Source: Sphingobacterium sp. xlx-96
GTDB lineage: Bacteria; Bacteroidota; Bacteroidia; Sphingobacteriales; Sphingobacteriaceae
Reading direction: 5' to 3'
Assembly (NCBI RefSeq): GCF_011007365.1
Contig: NZ_WFKM01000008.1
Span: 62,001 to 126,000, forward strand
DNA: 64,000 bases
Positions 9,004 to 17,930 of the stretch are shown here, piece after piece. Position 1 is the stretch's first letter; each line of letters begins with the position of its first letter. Both the position numbers and the translations under genes were made by a program. The notes below the pieces were generated by a model. That model did no database searches. It saw only the letters and a program-made list of their open reading frames with translations, and was not told the DNA's origin.

Positions 9004-10087
9004 CTACCCACCAAACTCCATTAAGTACGCTTTTAAGAAATCGTCGAGATCGCCGTCTAAGACGGCTTGTGTATTGGACGTTTCTTTATTTGTGCGCAGA
9101 TCCTTGATCAGCTTGTAAGGATGTAGTACATAGTTTCGTATCTGAGATCCCCATTCTATTTTTTTCTTAGAACCCTCGATAGCGGCAGTTGCTTCTTGAC
9201 GCTTTCGCATTTCGATTTCATACAATTGAGATTTTAGTAATCGGAAAGCATTTTCCTTGTTCTGCAATTGTGATCTAGACTCTTGGTTTTTGATGATGAT
9301 ACCTGTCGGTTTGTGGTGTAGACGTACAGCCGTTTCTACTTTGTTCACATTCTGTCCACCAGCACCCCCAGCTCGAAATGTATCCCATTCTATTTCGGAA
9401 TCTTTAACGTCTATCTCGATATTATCGTCTACGAGTGGATATACATATACGGATGCAAAAGAGGTGTGACGTTTGGCATTTGAATCAAAAGGTGAAATGC
9501 GGACGAGTCGGTGCACCCCATTTTCGCCCTTCAGGTAACCGTAGGCGAAATTTCCTGAAAATTGTAGTGTGACTGTTTTTATACCTGCCACTTCTCCTTC
9601 TTGGTAATCCTGCTCGGTTACTTTACAACCATGTTTTTCGCCCCACATAATATACATGCGCATTAGCATCGCTGCCCAATCGCAAGATTCTGTCCCCCCG
9701 GCTCCGGCGGTAATTTGTAGGATAGCGTCCAATTGATCTTCCTCCGCGCTGAGCATATTTTTGAATTCTAGCTCTTCGACATCACGCAATGCAATTTCGT
9801 ATTGCTCTTGTGCTTCTTGTTCACTGGCGTCTCCGGATTGAAAGAATTCGTACATTATGCCGACGTCTTCTACGGAAGCGGCTACTTGGTCAAAATGATC
9901 GGTCCATACTTTGAGGTTCTTAATTCCATGGAGGATTTTCTCCGCTTCTTTTGGATGATCCCAAAAAGTAGGTTGTAGGGTGATCTCGGTATCGTTTGCT
10001 ATCTCTGTTTTCTTGGCATCGATGTCAAAGATGCCTCCTCAGGGAAGTTACTCTATCCCTCAAGTCCTGAATTTGTTCTCTGGTCAT
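9004..10087 (-). CDS. prfB: Peptide chain release factor 2 (programmed +1 frameshift)
   Basis: The open frame from 9855 down to 9004 encodes only part of RF2. The true gene starts at the ATG at 10085-10087 ([11 protein letters not shown]), reads 20 codons to CTT, and meets an in-frame TGA at 10025-10027. A +1 shift (CTT TGA C read as CTT GAC) continues without a stop as [12 protein letters not shown]... into the large frame, giving about 360 residues, the normal RF2 length. Key motifs are [10 protein letters not shown] (the SPF stop-codon recognition element) and [13 protein letters not shown] (the GGQ peptidyl-hydrolysis loop). RF2 releases chains at UGA and UAA. The frameshift makes RF2 synthesis self-limiting: low RF2 leaves the UGA unread and allows the shift. 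Confidence 0.95.
10024..10039 (-). promoter_or_regulatory. prfB programmed frameshift signal
   Basis: On the minus strand AGGAGG (10039-10034) is followed by CAT and then CTTTGAC (10030-10024). This is the classical RF2 arrangement: an internal Shine-Dalgarno-like hexamer three bases upstream of the slippery CTT codon and the weak UGA-C stop. Confidence 0.93.
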
Positions 10088-10206
10088 AGTTTCAAAGGTA
10101 AGAATTAATTGTTAATGGTTAAGGATTAATGGTTCGCGATTAAATGCTTAACAGTCTTGGCGAATTTGCGTTATTTAGAGCGATAACTAAAAATAATATC
10201 TTCGTA

Positions 10207-10238
10207 TTGGTGAATATCAAGCATTTTATCTAAGTTTG
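10207..10238 (+). promoter_or_regulatory. Predicted pgi promoter
   Basis: TTG at 10207-10209 and TAAGTTTG at 10231-10238 are 21 bases apart and match the Bacteroidetes consensus. The expected start near 10244 leaves a leader of about 20 bases before the pgi ATG. Confidence 0.5.
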
Positions 10239-10263
10239 ATCGTAGCAAAAAAATAGCAGTCTT

Positions 10264-11913
10264 ATGTTGCCAAAAATCGACTTTACCCAAACTCAAGCGT
10301 ACAAATATCTCGCGGACCATTTTGTTTCTATTAATGAACATACCTTGAAAGAGCTTTTCGAGTCCGATCCTGCTCGGTTTGAAAAATTCTCTCTTCGCCT
10401 AGAAGACATACTTTTAGATTATTCTAAAAATAGAATTGATGAACAGACTATGGCACTCTTGTCTCAGTTGGCGCGAGAGTGTAAGCTCGACGAGGCTATC
10501 AAGGCCATGTTTGCGGGTGAGAAGATTAATGTGACAGAGGGACGTGAGGTTTTGCATACTGCATTACGAAATCAGTCAGGTACTCCGGTTTTGGTGGATG
10601 GCGAGGATGTGATGCCTAAGGTAAAGGCGGTGTTAGCGCACATGAAAGACTTTACGAACCGCGTGTTGTCTGGTGAATGGCGTGGATATACCGGACTAGA
10701 AATTACAGATGTGGTTAATATCGGTATAGGAGGCTCGGACCTGGGGCCTGTTATGGTTACGGAATCGCTTAAGGCTTATAAGACGCGGCTTAATATGCAC
10801 TTTGTTTCTAATGTAGATGGCACCCATCTTGTAGAAACTTTAAAAGGCTTAAATCCAGAGACGACCTTATTTCTCATTGCCTCTAAGACATTCACAACGC
10901 AAGAAACCATGGCTAATGCAACATCTGCTAAGGACTGGTTTTTAGAATCAGGTGCGCAGCAGGCCGATGTGGCAAAGCACTTTGCTGCGCTAAGTACCAA
11001 TGAGACAGGCGTTGCGACGTTTGGTGTGGATACGGCAAATATGTTTGAGTTTTGGGATTGGGTCGGCGGTCGCTACTCCTTATGGTCAGCCGTCGGTCTG
11101 TCTATTGCATTAGGAATCGGTTTCGATAATTTTGAGTTGCTTTTAGAAGGAGCTTATATAGCGGACGAACACTTTAAGACGGCTGAATTTGAGGAGAATA
11201 TACCTGTAGTATTGGGGCTACTGGGAGTATGGTATAATAATTTCTTTGACGTGGAGAGCCACGCTATACTTCCTTATGATCAATATCTGCACCGTTTTGC
11301 TGCTTATTTTCAGCAGGGCGATATGGAAAGTAACGGTAAATATATTGATCGCAGTGGAAATCGGGTCGAATATCAGACTGGACCTATTATTTGGGGTGAA
11401 CCTGGAACGAATGGGCAGCATGCATTTTATCAACTGATCCATCAGGGGACGAAATTAATTCCTTGTGATTTTATTGCCCCAGCTATTTCGCACAATCCAA
11501 TTGGTAATCATCATCAATTATTATTGTCCAACTTTTTTGCGCAGACAGAAGCGCTGATGAATGGAAAGTCGGAGACAGAAGTGGTTAGCGAGCTTACATT
11601 GGCTGGCAGGAGTGAAGCGGAGATAGCCGAGTTAAAGAACTACAAAGTTTTTGAAGGAAATCGGCCTACGAATTCCTTCTTGTTAAAGAAGATTACACCA
11701 AAATCGCTCGGAACTTTGATTGCATTGTACGAGCACAAAATATTTGTTCAAGGTATTATTTGGAATATCTATAGCTTTGATCAGTGGGGAGTTGAGCTTG
11801 GAAAGCAGCTCGCAAGTAAAATCTTGCCAGAACTGCTTAGTGACAGCAAAATTAATAGCCATGATAGCTCGACCAACGGATTGATTAATCAATATAAGAG
11901 CTGGAGAGGTTAA
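10264..11913 (+). CDS. pgi: Glucose-6-phosphate isomerase
   Basis: This 549-residue cytoplasmic enzyme interconverts glucose 6-phosphate and fructose 6-phosphate. It has the family signatures [14 protein letters not shown] (sugar-phosphate binding), [27 protein letters not shown] and the glutamate-bearing MESNGKYI, plus the C-terminal [11 protein letters not shown] region. Length is the usual 540-560 of the long bacterial type. It stands alone, with its own predicted promoter and a strong terminator about 20 bases after the stop. Confidence 0.97.
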   Translation: MLPKIDFTQTQAYKYLADHFVSINEHTLKELFESDPARFEKFSLRLEDILLDYSKNRIDEQTMALLSQLARECKLDEAIKAMFAGEKINVTEGREVLHTALRNQSGTPVLVDGEDVMPKVKAVLAHMKDFTNRVLSGEWRGYTGLEITDVVNIGIGGSDLGPVMVTESLKAYKTRLNMHFVSNVDGTHLVETLKGLNPETTLFLIASKTFTTQETMANATSAKDWFLESGAQQADVAKHFAALSTNETGVATFGVDTANMFEFWDWVGGRYSLWSAVGLSIALGIGFDNFELLLEGAYIADEHFKTAEFEENIPVVLGLLGVWYNNFFDVESHAILPYDQYLHRFAAYFQQGDMESNGKYIDRSGNRVEYQTGPIIWGEPGTNGQHAFYQLIHQGTKLIPCDFIAPAISHNPIGNHHQLLLSNFFAQTEALMNGKSETEVVSELTLAGRSEAEIAELKNYKVFEGNRPTNSFLLKKITPKSLGTLIALYEHKIFVQGIIWNIYSFDQWGVELGKQLASKILPELLSDSKINSHDSSTNGLINQYKSWRG

Positions 11914-11933
11914 CTTTATTTAGAATAAGCTTT

Positions 11934-11972
11934 AAATGGCCTCGGCGAAAACTTCACCGAGGCCATTTTTTT
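11934..11972 (+). terminator. Rho-independent terminator of pgi
   Basis: A perfect twelve-base-pair stem (AAATGGCCTCGG and its complement) with an eleven-base loop runs directly into a T run. It is one of the clearest terminators in the window. Confidence 0.92.
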
Positions 11973-12280
11973 GTATTTGTATCCTGTTTTACTAATTTTT
12001 GAATTAGTTTTTCCTTGTGTCATGGGTATTTATAAGCGAATGTGAGAAAATAGTACATTAAGTTGATTTGGTTAAATGTTGACTTTCAATATTTAATTGA
12101 AAAAGCGCATACTATTTATCAATATGTTGTGTTTAATATTGACTTTATTTCCTTTTAATCAATATATTTGTCTAGTCATTTAGTGACTTTTGTATTATGT
12201 CTTTTGACTATAATAACTGTGAAAAACAATTTTATTAGACTCATTTAATTACCCATAAGTGAGTTGTGTGCTATTGATGT
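11973..12280 (+). promoter_or_regulatory. AT-rich intergenic region with a candidate promoter
   Basis: No gene is visible in this AT-rich stretch. It holds one good match to the Bacteroidetes promoter: TTG at 12139-12141 and TATATTTG at 12163-12170 with 21 bases between. Transcription would start near 12176, leaving a leader of about 100 bases before the secreted-protein gene at 12281. The leader shows no strong hairpin. Confidence 0.4.
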
Positions 12281-13690
12281 ATGGAAAAAAATCGGCTACG
12301 CTGGATATGGGCGTTGGTACTCGTAATGCTGTTCTGTGGAATGGAAAGGGAGGTGTATGGGCAAAGGGTTTATGGATTCAGTTCAAAAACGGAAACAAGT
12401 GATGGTGCTGCTGGTGCTGCTGGAATCGGAGTGGCGGGAGAGAAGGGGTACTCGGTTTTTCAAGATTTATCTAAAATCAGTGATGGAGATGATAGTAACT
12501 TTGCTGATATAAAATCAGTAAGTGGAAGTCCAGGTTCTGGTCTGCTGTCTGGTGATGGAGGTTCGACTATTACGAAAGTTGAGCTTTCGTTCCAGTCTTC
12601 TCTAATAAAAGATCAACCAATATTTTTAAAAATGATTAGTTATGAGGAATCTGGAGTCAATAAAATAACGATTCAAGCATATAGTACAGATACTCCGGTT
12701 GGAACATCGAAAGACTTTGAAAGCTTGCCTAGAACTACAAAGGATGAAGCTATATTTTCATCATCAGGTAATTTTAATAAAATAGTTATTACTGTAGAGA
12801 CAGGCAAGGGGAGTACGTTTTTGGGTTTAATTGGTAATCGATCTTATGTCTATTTACAATTATTTTATGCTTATTTTCTAGATCTAAATTGTCACAGTGC
12901 CATCAATACATCTTTTGGAAGTAACGGATTGACCTTAGATCTTCTAGGTACTGGTCCGAAAGTCCTAAATCCGTTTAATGCTATTGATGACGATATAAAT
13001 ACGAAATCTACACTTTCTTTAGGGTCTGGAGTCACTATAGGTCTCGGCAGTTCGGTTTATCAAGATGTTGTATTTACACCCTCTAGTTTGGTCGGAAATG
13101 GAATTCGAATTTATCTTAGAAGTCCTCAATCGGTCGTTAATCTAAATCTATTTTCGGGGGTAAAGGTAACGGTTTATAACGGTACTAGTGTCGTTTTTGA
13201 AAAGTCCATAGATCAGATTCTAGGTTTAGACCTTCTAGGCTTGTTAGGTGGACAACAATTGGTGCCAATAGATATTTATGGAATTAATTCATCTTTTGAT
13301 AAAGTAAGAATTTCATTGGGAAATTTCTTAAATGTAGGCGTATTAAGTGGGGGGATTGAGTTTAATATGATACAGATGCTTCCCCCCCTTCCCGAGATCA
13401 ACTCTTCTACGGCGAATGCTTGTAAAGGTGATTTGCTTGCCCTCGAAGTGCAAAATCCCAATTCATCATTAGTGTATAAATGGTATCTAAATGGAAATAA
13501 TATTGGAGTAGGTAATCAATTGCAATATCCTACTAATGCATTGATGCCTAGTGGTTCACCTTATGAATTTGTCGTTCGGTCCATAGTGCCTAGCTGTATT
13601 TTACAAGAATCTGGGAATTCAATAATCAGAGTAATGGTCTATGATAAGCCTGCCAAACCTCGACTCACAATATCAGACGTAATTAATTAA
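12281..13690 (+). CDS. Secreted surface protein with C-terminal Ig/PKD-like domain, unknown function
   Basis: The 469-residue product has a signal peptide (RWIWALVLVMLFCGMEREVYG, cleavage near residue 27). Two similar-sized beta-rich modules follow (about 30-205 and 210-365), each with strand and asparagine/glycine-rich patterns like jelly-roll or discoidin domains. A short Ig-like domain comes next (about 370-455: NACKGDLLALEVQNPNSSLVYKWYLNGNNI). It ends in the linker-type sequence KPAKPRLTISDVIN, which resembles the end of the next gene's product. A short Gly/Ala-rich stretch follows the signal peptide. There is no sorting domain of its own. It heads a three-gene set with the proteins at 13728 and 14640. 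The family is not recognised. Confidence 0.75.
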   Translation: MEKNRLRWIWALVLVMLFCGMEREVYGQRVYGFSSKTETSDGAAGAAGIGVAGEKGYSVFQDLSKISDGDDSNFADIKSVSGSPGSGLLSGDGGSTITKVELSFQSSLIKDQPIFLKMISYEESGVNKITIQAYSTDTPVGTSKDFESLPRTTKDEAIFSSSGNFNKIVITVETGKGSTFLGLIGNRSYVYLQLFYAYFLDLNCHSAINTSFGSNGLTLDLLGTGPKVLNPFNAIDDDINTKSTLSLGSGVTIGLGSSVYQDVVFTPSSLVGNGIRIYLRSPQSVVNLNLFSGVKVTVYNGTSVVFEKSIDQILGLDLLGLLGGQQLVPIDIYGINSSFDKVRISLGNFLNVGVLSGGIEFNMIQMLPPLPEINSSTANACKGDLLALEVQNPNSSLVYKWYLNGNNIGVGNQLQYPTNALMPSGSPYEFVVRSIVPSCILQESGNSIIRVMVYDKPAKPRLTISDVIN

Positions 13691-13727
13691 AAAGCCAAAA
13701 GTAAATAAACAATTAAAATTAATCGAT

Positions 13728-14621
13728 ATGAAAAATAACATTAAAAAAATCAAGGTAGGACTATTAGTTTGTTTACTACTGACTGTAGGAAGTATAGCTG
13801 CACAAAATACGCCTCTTCCTACAACTTTTGAAGCGCTTTTGGTGTATAAAGCTAATTCCGAATTCACTTTGTCCGCAGCACCGAATTCAGCCGATATTGG
13901 TGCTGTTACTTCATTTCGGTGGAGCATTAAGAATGCTGCAGGTGGGGCTGATGGAATAGTTGCCGGTGCTCTTAATGTCGGTTCAGTGAGTAATGGGGTT
14001 CAAGGGGTCGGAGAGTTGGTGACAGGGGCCATCGCAAACGACAAATTGAAATTAAGTAAGTTAGCTCCTGGGTATTATGAAATTATAGCAGAAGGATTGA
14101 CTTCAGAAGGAGTCTGTACTGGAGAAGCCCAATCTTACGTCTTTTTCGTAATGCCGCCAGTAACAGTATCAGCTAGTGTAGCGGCAGATTTTATTAAGGA
14201 GTATTGTGAAAATGATTTGAAACCGGGAGGTACATCTGCTAATCAGATTAATGTAGCATATACGCTAAATGAAGCATATGATTGGAATACAATTCATAAT
14301 TTTGGATCTGCCGTAAATGAGACTCTAGCTTTTACTGGAAATGCTGAGTTGTCAGCGTCCTTAGTGAGGGTTGCAAGTACTGTTGAAACAGTAGAGGAGG
14401 GGCCAACAGATGGAAGCCCTTCAACGCTTACACTAAGCAATACAACAGTAGGGACCTATACTTATAAAGTAAAAGTTCGCTATAAGGGAGGGCTTAATAA
14501 TGTTAACAATCCTGTGATCTATGAGACCAATGTTAAAGATAGTAGCGGAAGTGATTTGACTGTTAAGGTGACAAAACGTCCAGGTCAACCAACAATTACT
14601 ATCGAAGCTGTTAACGATTAA
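13728..14621 (+). CDS. Secreted beta-rich protein of unknown function
   Basis: This 297-residue product has a signal peptide (KVGLLVCLLLTVGSIAAQ, residues about 9-26). Two PKD/Ig-like stretches follow: about 35-145 (FTLSAAPNSADIGAVTSFRWSI, with a YYEIIAEG strand) and about 150-290. The C-terminus KRPGQPTITIEAVND matches the pattern at the end of the upstream protein (KPAKPRLTISDVIN). Such K-P-x-x-P linkers normally join consecutive Ig-like domains within one chain, so finding them at protein ends is odd. The gene is 37 bases after the first and 18 bases before the third, so all three are probably one operon. Function unknown; a surface or extracellular role is inferred. Confidence 0.75.
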   Translation: MKNNIKKIKVGLLVCLLLTVGSIAAQNTPLPTTFEALLVYKANSEFTLSAAPNSADIGAVTSFRWSIKNAAGGADGIVAGALNVGSVSNGVQGVGELVTGAIANDKLKLSKLAPGYYEIIAEGLTSEGVCTGEAQSYVFFVMPPVTVSASVAADFIKEYCENDLKPGGTSANQINVAYTLNEAYDWNTIHNFGSAVNETLAFTGNAELSASLVRVASTVETVEEGPTDGSPSTLTLSNTTVGTYTYKVKVRYKGGLNNVNNPVIYETNVKDSSGSDLTVKVTKRPGQPTITIEAVND

Positions 14622-14639
14622 TACGGACAGTCTTTCAAT

Positions 14640-15584
14640 ATGATACGTAGCCTGCCTTTGTTTTTAGGATTTTTCCTAACTGTGCTGTTGTTTCTTTCAA
14701 AAGGAGCCATGGCGCAGCAGGGGCAGATTTTGCATATTGTTCAAGGTAAAAAGGTGACATTACGCGCTGATGCCACACATGCCTTGTCTTACATCTGGTT
14801 TAAGAATAATGAACCGCTCAATGGCTTGCATGATCAACGAATGGTGGTCGTAGAGCCAGGGATTTATACAGTTATTGCATTGGGCGATGGTTGTAATTCA
14901 GATGTGTCAGATCCTGTAGAGATTATTCTAGATCCGGGTGGAGGTGAGGTTACCGTTGATTTGGAAATTCGGAATCTGCCCGAGAAGGGTGTTGTTGCGC
15001 TTGGCGAACCGTTCAACTATCAACTGATGGTTTTAAACAACGGTTTGGTAGATGCAACTGAACTGCGGGTTACATTTGACCTTCCAGCGAGTCTGGAGTA
15101 TCTACACCCTGTCGGTAGCTATGGCGGCGAGGTCGATTTTATCACAAGCTCTAGACAGCTATTGTGGAAAATAGCTGAACTGAAAGCCAAGGAATCTTTG
15201 TCGCTTTGGGTTTCTGTCAAAGGTATTGCTGACGGGGATGTGATTACCATGGCTAAAGTGACGGCAAAGGAGAAGGATGGGAGTGCTTTGAATAATGAAT
15301 CGGAGGCTAAGGTGCGTATTGTTTTCTTTCAAATTCCTAATGTCTTCACGCCCAACGGTGATGGTAAGAATGATGGTTTTGTTATTCAGGGGCTAGAGCT
15401 TTTCGAAAAGAAGAAACTCCGCGTATTTAATCGCCATGGTTTTGAGGTGTATCAAAGTGAGAATTATCGGAACGATTGGAACGGACAGGGTCTAGGCTTG
15501 GGTACCTATTTTTATATTCTTGAGTTAGAGCGGGAGAACCAGAAAAATCAAGTAATAAAAGGTTATGTCACGATTCTTAGATAG
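14640..15584 (+). CDS. T9SS type B secreted protein (gliding motility-associated C-terminal domain)
   Basis: This 314-residue protein has a signal peptide (LFLGFFLTVLLFLSKGAMAQ) and an Ig-like domain (about 30-100: KKVTLRADATHALSYIWFKNNEPL). A DUF11-like repeat follows (about 105-225: LGEPFNYQLMVLNNGLVDATEL). The C-terminus is a classic type B sorting domain: NVFTPNGDGKNDGF, LRVFNRHGFEVYQS, NDWNG, GTYFYIL and a final strand GYVTILR. Type IX secretion exports such proteins across the outer membrane and removes or anchors the domain. It is the only one of the three neighbouring secreted proteins with a sorting signal. The gene ends at a strong bidirectional terminator. Confidence 0.88.
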   Translation: MIRSLPLFLGFFLTVLLFLSKGAMAQQGQILHIVQGKKVTLRADATHALSYIWFKNNEPLNGLHDQRMVVVEPGIYTVIALGDGCNSDVSDPVEIILDPGGGEVTVDLEIRNLPEKGVVALGEPFNYQLMVLNNGLVDATELRVTFDLPASLEYLHPVGSYGGEVDFITSSRQLLWKIAELKAKESLSLWVSVKGIADGDVITMAKVTAKEKDGSALNNESEAKVRIVFFQIPNVFTPNGDGKNDGFVIQGLELFEKKKLRVFNRHGFEVYQSENYRNDWNGQGLGLGTYFYILELERENQKNQVIKGYVTILR

Positions 15585-15600
15585 GATATTTTTTTAACGA

Positions 15601-15636
15601 AACGAGCGGTCAATTTGTACAAATTGACCGCTCGTT
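15601..15636. terminator. Bidirectional terminator, perfect 36-base palindrome
   Basis: A perfect inverted repeat (AACGAGCGGTCAATTTGT and its complement) has no unpaired bases except the turn at GTAC. A T run follows on the plus side and an A-rich/T-rich stretch precedes it. It lies between the convergent secreted-protein and tail-specific protease genes and can serve both. Confidence 0.88.
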
Positions 15637-15660
15637 TTATAATATCTACCGCTTAGGGGT

Positions 15661-17805
15661 TTACTTTTTTACAAGCTGCACATAATCCTTCATCACATTC
15701 ATGCTTTCGTCTAGGATAAAATCAAATTCGACTTTTGGTTGAGGCTGACCTTCTTTCCAAAGAGGCATATTATGTAGCTCTAAAAGCTTGTTAATCCGAG
15801 CTCTGTTTTTAGCTTTGTTTATATCGCGTTCCTTTTTCAGTTTATCTTGATTTAAGCTGATTTGAGCTATTGAATCTGATTTGTTAAACTCATCGATATC
15901 TTCCAGTAAGAATTTGTATTCTGGAGATTTTTCCATGCGCTTCATATGGGCATCCTGAAGTTGCTGTGTGGTTGTTTTAAGATCAGCAAGGCGGCCAAAA
16001 GTAGTGCCTTTAATCTGGTCCCATGGTAAAGCTGCGGGCTCAGAGCTCTCACCGAATTTTTCTGCAACGTATTGCGTTGGGAATGTCACATCCGCATCCA
16101 CGCCTTTGTGCTGGGTACTGCTTCCTGTCACACGGTAAAATTTGCCTATCGTCACGTTGATCTGTCCAAATTCAGGGGCTCCAGCAGGTGTGTCCGCATC
16201 TTTTTCGACTCCTGCCGCTTTCATTAATAATTTATTTGTCGGGCTGATAAATCGGGACATTTGCACCGCAGATTGAACAGTGCCTTTACCATAAGTCGTC
16301 GACCCTAAGATAATACCTCGGCCATAATCTTGAATAGCTCCAGCAAAGATTTCTGAGGCCGATGCCGAGAAGCGATTAATGATTACACCAAATGGTCCAG
16401 TCCATATTGCTCCTGCATCTTTGTCTTGTTCTACATCCACTCTATTGTTTGTACTACGCACCTGTACAACAGGTCCTTTGTCTATAAATAGTCCCGTCAG
16501 TTCGATCGCTTCTTGTAAAGACCCTCCACCATTGTTGCGTAAATCTAAGACTACTGCATCTACATTTTCTTGGCGTAATGAATCTAAGATTAATCTTACA
16601 TCACGTGTTGTACTTTTATAGTTAGGGTCCCCCTTGCGATAGCCATCAAAATCAATATAGAACTTAGGCAAGTTGATTACCCCAATGCGGTAATTTTTAC
16701 CGTCTTCACCCTTGACAGTTTTAACTATTTTCTTAGCGGACTCTTCTTCTACAATAATCTTTTCCCGAGTCAACTTTACGATGGTGGGTTGCGCAGATAT
16801 ATCTTGTCCTGCTGGAAGGATCTTTAAGCGTACTATTGTTCCTTTTGATCCTTTAATCTTTGCTACAGCAGCATCTAGGCGCCAACCTACGATATCCTCA
16901 AATTCACCGTTGTTACCCTGCGCTACCGCTATGATGCGGTCATCCATTTTTAAGGTTTTCTCTTTAAAAGCAGGGCCTCCAGCAATGATTTCTTTAATAG
17001 TGACCATCTCGTTTTCCATTTGGAGGCGTGCACCAATACCCTCTAGTGTGTTAGACATGCCTTCGTTGAATGCTTGTGCAAAAGATGGGTTGTAGTAAGT
17101 GGTATGTGGATCTATGGCGTCCGTGAATGATGTCATAATCAATTGAAAGGCATCATTGGCATTTGTTTTCTTCGCTTGAGAAATCAAATTGTTATATCTT
17201 TTACGAAGAGTTTCTTTGTGTTTCTCATCTTCATTCTTGCCGTCTGCCGTTGCCATTTTGAGATTCAAAAGGTCAAGCTTGACGCGTTTACGCCATTGGT
17301 CTTTTAATTCATTTTCAGACTTGAACCAGTTTAATTTTTCCCGGTTGTTCGTGTAGTTTTCATTTGTGTCAAAGTTGTGCTTGGCGTCGACTTGGGTTAA
17401 AGCATATTCCATAGCTTCTAGGTAGCGCTGAGAATAGATGTTAAAGATATAAAATGGAGCAGAAAGGTCTCCTTTTTTCATATCTTGACTGATATTGCTT
17501 TTATATTTATTAATGTCATCAATGTCCGACTGGAGTAAGTAATTTTTACCTTGGTCGATCATCTTTACTAGATTGTTAAAAACGATGTTGGATAGAGAGT
17601 CACTCGGGCTTACCTTTTTATAACTGTAGTTCTCTAATATCCCCACCACCTCTTTTGCAATTACCTCATGTTGTAAGGTCGGTTTGATATTAATCCCCCC
17701 TTCTTCCAGTTGGACGCGAGGCTTTGAGCCACAGGCTACAACGGAAATCAATGCTAATCCAAATACTAAATTTCTAAACATATAGATTGTTTTGTTAAGA
17801 TTCAT
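15661..17805 (-). CDS. prc: Carboxy-terminal processing (tail-specific) protease, S41 family
   Basis: The 714-residue protein has the Prc architecture: an N-terminal helical region, a PDZ domain (about 245-340), the S41 peptidase core and a C-terminal DUF3340-like helical region. The Ser/Lys dyad is visible as FSASASEIFAGAIQDYGRG (S482 by alignment) and TYGKGTVQ (K507). Prc degrades or trims periplasmic proteins marked at their C-termini. A lipoprotein signal is likely (LALISVVACGSK, cysteine 25), placing it on the periplasmic side of a membrane. A second ATG eight codons in (17781) gives a tighter lipoprotein signal and may be the true start; neither has a clear Shine-Dalgarno site. Confidence 0.92.
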   Translation of the reverse strand: MNLNKTIYMFRNLVFGLALISVVACGSKPRVQLEEGGINIKPTLQHEVIAKEVVGILENYSYKKVSPSDSLSNIVFNNLVKMIDQGKNYLLQSDIDDINKYKSNISQDMKKGDLSAPFYIFNIYSQRYLEAMEYALTQVDAKHNFDTNENYTNNREKLNWFKSENELKDQWRKRVKLDLLNLKMATADGKNEDEKHKETLRKRYNNLISQAKKTNANDAFQLIMTSFTDAIDPHTTYYNPSFAQAFNEGMSNTLEGIGARLQMENEMVTIKEIIAGGPAFKEKTLKMDDRIIAVAQGNNGEFEDIVGWRLDAAVAKIKGSKGTIVRLKILPAGQDISAQPTIVKLTREKIIVEEESAKKIVKTVKGEDGKNYRIGVINLPKFYIDFDGYRKGDPNYKSTTRDVRLILDSLRQENVDAVVLDLRNNGGGSLQEAIELTGLFIDKGPVVQVRSTNNRVDVEQDKDAGAIWTGPFGVIINRFSASASEIFAGAIQDYGRGIILGSTTYGKGTVQSAVQMSRFISPTNKLLMKAAGVEKDADTPAGAPEFGQINVTIGKFYRVTGSSTQHKGVDADVTFPTQYVAEKFGESSEPAALPWDQIKGTTFGRLADLKTTTQQLQDAHMKRMEKSPEYKFLLEDIDEFNKSDSIAQISLNQDKLKKERDINKAKNRARINKLLELHNMPLWKEGQPQPKVEFDFILDESMNVMKDYVQLVKK

Positions 17806-17930
17806 TGTTTAAAATATAACGCAAAAATTGTCACACGTTTTGCGAAGGCTAAAAATAGTTAAAAAATACACATGCTAATATCTGTTGGGCGTAATTAATT
17901 CACAAACAGGCAAAAAAATGTGTAACTTTT

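Noticed and set aside
9855..9855. Starting prfB at the ATG at 9855.
   Set aside because: The region upstream encodes the missing RF2 N-terminus through the +1 frameshift, so the start at 10087 is far better supported.
13691..13727. A frameshift or fission joining the first two T9SS-neighbour proteins.
   Set aside because: The downstream gene has its own start and a full signal peptide, so they are separate genes.
12281..15584. Gliding-motility machinery genes.
   Set aside because: Only a cargo-type sorting domain is present; no gldK-N, sprA or porV-type gene is visible.
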